Origin: WHSW01 sp035296705
Lineage (GTDB): Bacteria > Actinomycetota > Thermoleophilia > Solirubrobacterales > 70-9
Direction of reading: 5' to 3'
Assembly: GCA_035296705.1 (NCBI GenBank)
Contig: DATHAL010000038.1
Coordinates: forward strand, 1-12,260
DNA: 12,260 nt
This document shows, in pieces, positions 6,255 through 11,396 of the stretch. Position 1 is the first letter of the stretch. Each line of letters begins with the position of its first letter. The position numbers and the translations under genes are program-made. Under the pieces are notes generated by a model that saw only the letters and a program-made list of their open reading frames with translations, searched no databases and had not been told where the DNA came from.

Positions 6255-7268
6255 ATGCCCCGGTTGCGCCGCGTCGACTGCTCCGAGCCCGGCATCCGCC
6301 GGATCCGTCGCGGTGCCGGCTTCTCCTACGAGGAGGAGGACGGGACCCGGGTCGAGGACGCCGAGACGCTCGACCGGATCAGGGAGCTCGCGATCCCGCC
6401 GGCGTGGAAGGACGTGTGGGTCTGTCCCTTCCCGAACGGCCACATCCAGGCAACGGGCTACGACGACGCCGGGCGCAAGCAGTACCTCTACCACGAGGGC
6501 TGGCGCGCCAAGCGCGACCGGGAGAAGTTCGCCGACATGGAGCGCTTCGCACGGGCCCTTCCGAGGATGCGCAGGCGCACCGACGACGACCTGGCCAAGC
6601 GCGGGCTCGTCCGCGACCGGGTGCTCGCGTGCGCGGTGCGGCTTCTCGACTTGGGCTTCTTCCGGATCGGCAGCGAGCGCTACGCCGAGCAGAACGAGAC
6701 TTTCGGGCTCGCGACGCTGCGCCGCAGCCACGTGCGGATCGAGCGCGGCGCGGCCGTCTTCGACTACCGCGCGAAGAACTCCAAGCGCCACCGACAAACG
6801 ATCGCCGACCCCGCGGTCGTACCGACGATCCGGGCGCTTCGCAACCGGCGCGGCGGCGGCCAGGACCTGCTCGCCTACCGCCGCGGACGCGGGTGGGCGA
6901 ACATGCGCGCAGACGAGATCAACGAGTACCTGAAGGCCGTGATGGGGGGCGATTGGAGCGCCAAGGACTTCCGGACCTGGAACGCGACCGTGCTGACGGC
7001 GGTCGAGCTCGCCAGGAACGGCAACGGGGCCGGGACCAAGACGGCACGGCGGCGGATCGCCAACGAGGCGACGAAGCGAGTCGCCGACTACCTCTCGAAC
7101 ACCCCCGCGGTCTGCCGCTCCTCCTACATCGACCCGCGCGTCTTCGACCGTTTCGACTCGGGCGAGACGATCCGCCGAGCGCTCGAGCGCATCGTCGACG
7201 GCTCGGGCCCGGACGAGTTCCCGGACCGCGAACGAATCGAGCGGGCCGTGCTGCGGTTGATCGCCTGA
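6255..7268 (+). CDS. topIB: DNA topoisomerase IB (poxvirus-like type IB)
   Basis: Relaxes positive and negative supercoils through a 3'-phosphotyrosine nick without ATP or metal. The 337-residue protein is the compact bacterial/poxvirus form. An N-terminal DNA-clamp domain (about 1-90) contains IPPAWKDVWVCPFPNGHIQATGYD and GRKQYLYH. The catalytic domain has Arg137 (FFRIGSERYA), Lys174 (YRAKNSKRHR), Arg240 (DFRTWNATV), Asn282 (SNTPAV) and nucleophile Tyr291 (CRSSYIDPRVF), which correspond in order and spacing to the Arg-Lys-Arg-Asn/His-Tyr set of the family. All are intact, so it should be active. It stands alone between a hairpin and the arsR-type gene. The ATG at 6255 gives the family N-terminus with the RRxxxxxPGIRRxRxGxGFxY pattern. 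Confidence 0.96.
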   Translation: MPRLRRVDCSEPGIRRIRRGAGFSYEEEDGTRVEDAETLDRIRELAIPPAWKDVWVCPFPNGHIQATGYDDAGRKQYLYHEGWRAKRDREKFADMERFARALPRMRRRTDDDLAKRGLVRDRVLACAVRLLDLGFFRIGSERYAEQNETFGLATLRRSHVRIERGAAVFDYRAKNSKRHRQTIADPAVVPTIRALRNRRGGGQDLLAYRRGRGWANMRADEINEYLKAVMGGDWSAKDFRTWNATVLTAVELARNGNGAGTKTARRRIANEATKRVADYLSNTPAVCRSSYIDPRVFDRFDSGETIRRALERIVDGSGPDEFPDRERIERAVLRLIA

Positions 7269-7271
7269 GAG

Positions 7272-7293
7272 TTATATAGCTGTTTGGTAATCT
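7272..7293. promoter_or_regulatory. AT-rich promoter/operator of the ArsR-type operon
   Basis: TAATCT at 7288-7293 ends 10 bases before the ATG at 7304, without a Shine-Dalgarno. It follows TTATATAGCTGTTTGG, the most AT-rich patch visible in the window. The stretch from TATAG to the end of TAATCTA is an imperfect dyad (TA.A outer arms). Regulators of this kind usually bind AT-rich dyads over their own promoter, so autoregulation is likely; the exact operator is inference. Confidence 0.5.
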
Positions 7294-7303
7294 AGGATGC
7301 GGA

Positions 7304-7621
7304 ATGAGTCCGTTCGAGGTACTCGCGGAGCCGAACCGCCGCCGGATCCTCGACCTGCTGCGCGACGACGAGCGCTCGGTCGGCGACCTGGTGGAGCGGA
7401 TCGGGATCAGCCAGCCCGGCGTCTCGAAGCACCTACGGGTGCTGCGGGAGGCGGGTCTGGTCGAGGTCCGCATCGACGCGCAGCGGCGCTACTACGGGCT
7501 GCGCCCGGAGCCGCTCGCCGAGGTGGACACATGGCTCGAGCCGTACCGGCGCATGTGGGGCCGCAAGCTCGACGCCCTCGAGCGGAACCTCGACGAGCGA
7601 GCGAAGGAGGACCGACGATGA
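7304..7621 (+). CDS. ArsR-family winged-helix transcriptional repressor
   Basis: A 105-residue dimeric DNA-binding protein. It opens with FEVLAEPNRRRILDLLRDDERSVGDLVERIGISQPGVSKHLRVLREAGLVEVRIDAQRRYYGL, the full winged helix: recognition helix about 35-50 (SQPGVSKHLRVLREAG) and wing about 53-66. It contains no Cys and no ELCVCDL metal site, so it is not a metal sensor; this subgroup is commonly paired with SRPBCC/AHSA1 proteins. The C-terminal EVDTWLEPYRRMWGRKLDALERNLDE helix is the usual dimer helix of this subgroup. The ATG at 7304 is preferred for family length and the -10 at 7288-7293. Its stop overlaps the SRPBCC start (ATGA). It probably represses its own operon; the ligand is unknown. 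Confidence 0.94.
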   Translation: MSPFEVLAEPNRRRILDLLRDDERSVGDLVERIGISQPGVSKHLRVLREAGLVEVRIDAQRRYYGLRPEPLAEVDTWLEPYRRMWGRKLDALERNLDERAKEDRR

Positions 7622-8172
7622 GCACCGACGCGAAGATCGCCGACGGCGTGGTGACCAGGGCAGGCGACGGCCGCGACCTGATCCGCTTCGAGCGGCGCAT
7701 CGCGCACCCGATCGAGTCCGTGTGGGCGGCGATAACCCAACCCGAGGAGCTGATCAAGTGGTGGGGCAACGCAACCGTCGATCTCACGGCTGGCGGTGAG
7801 TTCACGCTCAGGTGGCTGAACGAGGGCGACGAGGGCGAGGCCTCGGCGCTGCGGGCACGGATCGCCGAGCTCGAGGAGCCGCGACTGCTCGAGCTCGTCG
7901 GCACCTGGGGGGCCGAACGGCCCGACGGCAGCGTCTTCGAGCAGAGCGACACCGTGTTGCGCTTCGAGCTCGAGGCCGCCGGCACCGACACGATCCTGAG
8001 CTTCGAGAACACGCTCATGTTCGGCGAGGAGAAGTTCAGCACGATGGTTCCGGCGGGCTGGCACTTCCACCTCGACGCGCTCGCCCGCGCGCTCGACGGC
8101 CGCTCGACCGACCTCGTCGACGTCGGCGAGCAGTGGGAGCCGCTGCACGAGGCGTACGTGGCCCGCGGTTAG
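7618..8172 (+). CDS. SRPBCC (AHSA1/START-like) domain protein
   Basis: A 184-residue hydrophobic-cavity protein of the SRPBCC superfamily; members bind or modify small hydrophobic ligands, but this one has no assigned reaction. Supporting patterns are FERRIAHPIESVWAAITQPEELIKWWG (24-50), AGGEFTLRW (58-66), a central ELVGTW strand and the C-terminal helix motif GWHFHLDALARAL (147-159), all typical of AHSA1-like proteins. No signal peptide is seen. The start is well fixed: a strong AAGGAGG Shine-Dalgarno at 7604-7610 lies 7 bases before the ATG, and the ATGA overlaps the repressor stop. Its stop abuts the stop of the convergent gene with no base between. Co-regulation with the ArsR-type repressor is nearly certain; ligand sensing or detoxification is inference. 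Confidence 0.93.
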   Translation: MSTDAKIADGVVTRAGDGRDLIRFERRIAHPIESVWAAITQPEELIKWWGNATVDLTAGGEFTLRWLNEGDEGEASALRARIAELEEPRLLELVGTWGAERPDGSVFEQSDTVLRFELEAAGTDTILSFENTLMFGEEKFSTMVPAGWHFHLDALARALDGRSTDLVDVGEQWEPLHEAYVARG

Positions 8173-9144
8173 CTACCCGCTCGTGAGCGCCGGCCAGAGC
8201 CGCTCCTCGGTCGCGAGCGCGCGCTGCGCCTGCTCGTCGACCGCGCGCCAGAGGCGGGGCTCCGGCTCCTCCGCCTCACTTGCCGCCTGCAGGGCGGCGG
8301 CGAGCGCCGTCCAGTGGCGGGCGGCCTCGGCTGCGAGCTCCGCCTCCGGGCGCTCTAGCTCCGCCAGGAAGTGGGCGTACATGAGCCTGAAGTTGCCGCC
8401 GCCGGTTCCCCGGCGCTCGATCACCTGGTAGCCGAAGCGCGCCGCCCAGCGCCAGTCCTCGATCTCCCGCGGCCAGGAGCCGACCTCGGCCGCGAAGCGG
8501 CGGAGCGCCGGCAACCCCTCGAAGTCGCCAAGCGGAGGGTCGACCATCTGGCGCGCGTTGCGCTCGATCGCCGCCGGCGCCGCCGCGCGCGGATCCGGCA
8601 ACGGCCCGTCGCCCGGCAGCGTGAACATGTGGCCGTCGAGCGGGAAGATCGGATGTGTGCCGTGGCGGGCGCGGGCGAGGCTCTCAAGGCGCGTCGTCTG
8701 AAGCTCCTCGAACCCGGTGTCGGAGAGATAGGCGAGCTCGTCGTCGAAGCCGGCCAGGACGACGGCGTGGCCCGGGAAGTGCGCGGAGCGGCCGTAGTGG
8801 TCGAGGTAGTAGAGGTCGGTGAGCAGGAGCGCCGGCCGGCCATCCTCGACCGTCGCGCGCGCCGCGGCCCAGGCGGCCTCGGGATCGTCGAACGTCGAGC
8901 GCTCGAGCGGCAGGCCGGTCAGCTGGCGGAACTGATCCTCGAGCCGGCCCACGCGGCCGTTGATAAAGCGCGACGGCGACTGCTCGTCGAGGGCCACGTA
9001 GTAGAAGCACACCCCGGCGCCGAGGCCGAGCGCCATCTCCTCGGAGATCTCTAGCCCATCGAAGGCCAGGACGTTGCGGAGCGCGGTCGAGCCGCAGTGG
9101 TTGCCGGGGTGGTGCCGGTATCCCGGCACCATCGTCGCGCTCAC
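8173..9144 (-). CDS. BtrH_N/DUF4872-like cysteine-dependent protein
   Basis: A 323-residue protein resembling the BtrH N-terminal domain plus DUF4872 architecture. BtrH transfers an acyl chain from a carrier protein to an aminoglycoside in butirosin synthesis, and the fold is papain-like. Visible are GNHCGSTALRNVL with Cys17, a GLGAGVCFYYVAL block (41-52), LLLTDLYYLDHYG (107-118), HFPGHAVVLAGFDDELAYLSDTG with His126 and Asp142, and FRLMYAHFL in the C-terminal domain. Cys17/His126/Asp142 form a plausible triad. The GTG at 9144 overlaps the upstream membrane-protein stop (GTGA); an ATG at 9132 would give 319 residues, and neither has a Shine-Dalgarno. No carrier protein, aminotransferase or peptide synthetase is nearby, so the acceptor is unknown. 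The domain call is fairly strong; the function is open. Confidence 0.82.
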   Translation of the reverse strand: MSATMVPGYRHHPGNHCGSTALRNVLAFDGLEISEEMALGLGAGVCFYYVALDEQSPSRFINGRVGRLEDQFRQLTGLPLERSTFDDPEAAWAAARATVEDGRPALLLTDLYYLDHYGRSAHFPGHAVVLAGFDDELAYLSDTGFEELQTTRLESLARARHGTHPIFPLDGHMFTLPGDGPLPDPRAAAPAAIERNARQMVDPPLGDFEGLPALRRFAAEVGSWPREIEDWRWAARFGYQVIERRGTGGGNFRLMYAHFLAELERPEAELAAEAARHWTALAAALQAASEAEEPEPRLWRAVDEQAQRALATEERLWPALTSG

Positions 9145-10220
9145 GCGGGTGCCCGCCGCAGCTTCAGGTACTCGGCCCGCTCCCTGAAGCTGGTCCGCAT
9201 CTCCTCGGTGAGCTCGACCAGGAACTCCTCGCGGTAGGTCGAGTCGGTCAGCATCGCAACCGCGAAGTAAAACCCGGAGAAGGCGGCGAGGCCGCCGGAG
9301 ACGCGCAGGAGCTCGCTGGTGAGCTGATAGTCCTGGTCGCCGATCGAGAACGAGACCACGGTCTGTCCGGCCGTATCCATCCATTCCGTTCGCAATCCCG
9401 CATCGACCGCGAGCAGCCCGAAGACGACGAAGAACAGCCCGACGGTGAGGCTCACGACCAGCACCTGGAGCGCCTGGCTGACGAACAGGACGAGCCCGAC
9501 GTTGACACGCTGCGCGCGGCTCAGGGGCGGCCCCGCCTCGCCGGCCTCGCGCTCGAGCCGCCGCGCCTCGCGCGGTACGCGGACGATCAGGAACGCGGAG
9601 CCGAGCACGACGAAGAGCCCGATCACCGCGAAGTAGTCGGGGGCCGCCATCTTCCCGAACATGTCCCACATCTCCTCGGTGGTGAACGAGAGCAGGGCGA
9701 AGATCGCCAGCAGCGGCACCGCCTTCGCGAGGAGGCCGAGCGACGACCGAAGCTGCCCCGCGAGACGCCCGAGCACCCAGCGAAGGATCGCAAGCAGGCC
9801 GTAGACGAAGATCGCGTAGATCAGCCCGAGGAGCACCAGGTTGAAGGCCAGGGTCGCCACGGCGCTGCCGAGCTGGCCGCCGAAGATCAGCGGCAGGACC
9901 GCCGGCAGGAGGACGAACGCGGCGAGCTCGGTCTTCCCGAGTCGGTTCGGGATCGCACGCATCGGCCGACCCTGGGCGACGTTGAGGGCCGCCATGCCCG
10001 CGAGCAGGATCGCCAGCGCGCCGAGGATCGCGAGCGCGTTCTGCCACCACGTCCAGTCGAGCTGGCCGGCCCCGAGGATCTCGGCGATGAACACCAGCCC
10101 GAGGAGCGGCGCGGCGCGATTGAAGACGTCGGTCGAGGCCGAGAACCCCTCCACGAAGAGGGGCAATCCGGCGCGGCGAAAGCGGCGCTCGAACACGTTC
10201 AGCTGCTCCGCCGAGCTCAC
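9141..10220 (-). CDS. Multi-pass membrane protein of unknown family
   Basis: A 359-residue integral membrane protein I cannot assign. Hydrophobic segments lie near residues 36-52, 59-80, 99-114, 120-145, 164-179, 195-214, 240-271 (long enough for one or two spans) and 305-323, giving about 7-9 spans. Between spans are a basic loop GRPMRAIPNRLGKTE, the stretch SFTTEEMWDMFGKM (179-191) after a span, and a charged linker REARRLEREAGEAGPPLSRAQR (217-238). The last 35 residues are charged (EEMRTSFRERAEYLKLRR) and probably cytoplasmic. The GTG at 10220 is preferred: GAGAAT ends 8 bases upstream, and the frame before it runs antisense into the neighbouring divergent gene. Its stop overlaps the BtrH-like gene, so the two are coupled and likely act together. 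No transporter or enzyme motif was recognised. Confidence 0.85.
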   Translation of the reverse strand: MSSAEQLNVFERRFRRAGLPLFVEGFSASTDVFNRAAPLLGLVFIAEILGAGQLDWTWWQNALAILGALAILLAGMAALNVAQGRPMRAIPNRLGKTELAAFVLLPAVLPLIFGGQLGSAVATLAFNLVLLGLIYAIFVYGLLAILRWVLGRLAGQLRSSLGLLAKAVPLLAIFALLSFTTEEMWDMFGKMAAPDYFAVIGLFVVLGSAFLIVRVPREARRLEREAGEAGPPLSRAQRVNVGLVLFVSQALQVLVVSLTVGLFFVVFGLLAVDAGLRTEWMDTAGQTVVSFSIGDQDYQLTSELLRVSGGLAAFSGFYFAVAMLTDSTYREEFLVELTEEMRTSFRERAEYLKLRRAPA

Positions 10221-10228
10221 GGCCGCTG

Positions 10229-10234
10229 ATTCTC
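10229..10234 (-). promoter_or_regulatory. -10-like GAGAAT for the membrane protein/BtrH-like operon
   Basis: On the minus strand GAGAAT ends 8 bases before the GTG at 10220 with no room for a separate Shine-Dalgarno, predicting a leaderless mRNA. The same hexamer drives the divergent gene, and the two -35 zones would overlap near 10250-10257. Confidence 0.4.
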
Positions 10235-10272
10235 CCCCAGTTTCCGGCGCCCGGGCGGGGGTACGGGCGGTT

Positions 10273-10278
10273 GAGAAT
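10273..10278 (+). promoter_or_regulatory. -10-like GAGAAT for the small membrane protein/lipid operon
   Basis: GAGAAT ends 24 bases before the ATG at 10303. Unlike most neighbours, this start has a clear Shine-Dalgarno, GGAGGAG at 10289-10295, 7 bases before the ATG. A start point near 10285 would give a leader of about 18 bases. No -35 is recognisable. Confidence 0.4.
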
Positions 10279-10302
10279 GCACCGCCGCGGAGGAGAGAGC
10301 CG

Positions 10303-10545
10303 ATGACGATCGTGGTGATCGCCGGCGTCTGCGTGGTGCTCGCGGTGCTCGCCTTCCTGTTGCCGCGGGCGTCGTGGTGGCCGCAGCGCGGCGTCGACAA
10401 AACGCTCGGCACCGGGCAGCGCGGAGCCTCGAACCTGCCGGGCAAGGCGGGCGAGCTGGCTCAGAAGCCGTTCCAGGCGTCGCGCCGCGCAGCCGACACG
10501 AGCGCCGCGAAGGGGCGCCAGGGGCGAAGCAAGCTACCGGGCTGA
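10303..10545 (+). CDS. 80-residue single-pass membrane protein
   Basis: Residues 2-20 (TIVVIAGVCVVLAVLAFLL) form one membrane span, followed by PRASWWPQRGVDK and a basic, Gly/Ala/Ser-rich tail ending KGRQGRSKLPG. No cleavable signal is likely, since the hydrophobic stretch lacks a preceding positive n-region; positive charge after the span suggests the tail stays in the cytoplasm. The tail has loosely repeated elements: GASNLPGKAGE early and GRSKLPG at the end. Strong evidence for translation is GGAGGAG 7 bases before the ATG, and the stop shares one base with the lipid-kinase start (TGATG). I recall similar small membrane proteins in Thermoleophilia but cannot name the family with certainty. 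Operon position suggests a link with membrane lipids. Confidence 0.8.
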   Translation: MTIVVIAGVCVVLAVLAFLLPRASWWPQRGVDKTLGTGQRGASNLPGKAGELAQKPFQASRRAADTSAAKGRQGRSKLPG

Positions 10546-11396
10546 TGGCGCGCATCGCGCTGCTCGCCAACCGGCTTTCCGGGGGTGGCGAGGCGGCGGA
10601 GGTCGACCGCCTGCTCGCCGCGCGCGAGCCCGGCACCCGAGCCTTCGAGCTCGACGAGCTCGAAGCGGTCGCCCAATGGCGTCCGGAGCGGATCGTGGTC
10701 GCCGGCGGCGACGGCACGATCGGTCCGGCAGCCGAGCTCGCAGCGCGGACGGGAGCGCCGCTCGCCGTCGTGCCGGTCGGCACCGCAAACGACTTCGCAC
10801 GAGCGCTCGACCTGCCGCGCGACTCCCTCGCGGCGGTCGAACTGGCGCTCGAGGGCAAGCGCCTGCGCGCGGTCGACCTCGGGACGCACGCCCGAAACGA
10901 CGCCACCCACCCGTTCGTGAACGCGGCGAGCGCGGGCCTCTCGCCGGTCGCCGCGCGAGAGGCCCACGGGCTCAAGCGCCTCGTCGGCCCGCTCGCCTAC
11001 GCGCTCGGCGCCATCCGGGCCGGCGCGCGGGCCCGGCCGGTGCTGGCGCGGGTGCGCTGCGACGGCCGCGAGGCGTTCGCCGGCAGCGCGTGGCAGGTGA
11101 CGGTCGCCGTCACCGGCGCCTTCGGCGGGGGCGCCGAGGTCGCCGCGGACCCACACGACGGCCTTCTCGACGTGGTCGTGATCGAGGCCGGCTCCCGCGC
11201 GCAGCTCCTCCTCCACGCCTACGGCGTCCGCTCGGGCCGGCCCGAGCGCCACGAGGACGTCCGCACGGCGCGCGGCCGGGAGGTCGAGGTCGAGGTCGAG
11301 GGCGACGCGGGGTTCAACGTCGACGGGGAGCTCGTCGACGCTCGGGCGCTGCGGTTCGCGGCCGCACCCCGTGCCTTCGAGGTCGTGGTGGGATGA
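10545..11396 (+). CDS. Diacylglycerol kinase-family lipid kinase (DagK/YegS/BmrU type)
   Basis: Predicted to phosphorylate a lipid such as diacylglycerol with ATP at the inner membrane face, returning it to phosphatidic acid for phospholipid synthesis. The 283-residue product has the nucleotide-binding motif VVAGGDGTIG (51-60), PVGTANDFARAL (77-88), FVNAASAGLSP (124-133), the β-sandwich-domain motif GGGAEVAADPHDGLLDVVV (194-212) and FNVDGE (257-262), all diagnostic. It is somewhat short because the N-terminal domain is compact; canonical members are about 290-310 residues. The ATG at 10545 shares its A with the previous stop, implying coupled translation, and no separate Shine-Dalgarno is seen. 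Its own stop overlaps the PLD-like gene (ATGA). Family assignment is firm; diacylglycerol versus sphingoid or polyprenol substrate is open. Confidence 0.95.
   Translation: MARIALLANRLSGGGEAAEVDRLLAAREPGTRAFELDELEAVAQWRPERIVVAGGDGTIGPAAELAARTGAPLAVVPVGTANDFARALDLPRDSLAAVELALEGKRLRAVDLGTHARNDATHPFVNAASAGLSPVAAREAHGLKRLVGPLAYALGAIRAGARARPVLARVRCDGREAFAGSAWQVTVAVTGAFGGGAEVAADPHDGLLDVVVIEAGSRAQLLLHAYGVRSGRPERHEDVRTARGREVEVEVEGDAGFNVDGELVDARALRFAAAPRAFEVVVG

Noticed and set aside
7297..7617. An extension that would fuse a 107-residue leader to the SRPBCC protein.
   Set aside because: It is an out-of-frame reading of the ArsR-type gene; AAGGAGG at 7604-7610 fixes the start at 7618.
9145..10050. A 302-residue upstream extension of the BtrH-like protein.
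   Set aside because: It overlaps the membrane-protein gene in another frame; the GTGA junction and homology place the start at 9144 or 9132.
9841..10302. A plus-strand extension of the 80-residue protein to 234 residues.
   Set aside because: It is antisense to the membrane protein; a strong Shine-Dalgarno fixes the start at 10303.
10221..10445. A 75-residue N-terminal extension of the membrane protein.
   Set aside because: It runs antisense through the divergent small membrane gene and lacks hydrophobic or domain structure; GTG at 10220 has a matching promoter layout.
11278..11300. Tandem GAGGTC units in the lipid-kinase gene.
   Set aside because: They encode alternating Glu-Val of one β-strand (REVEVEVEGD) in a conserved domain, so codon bias explains them.
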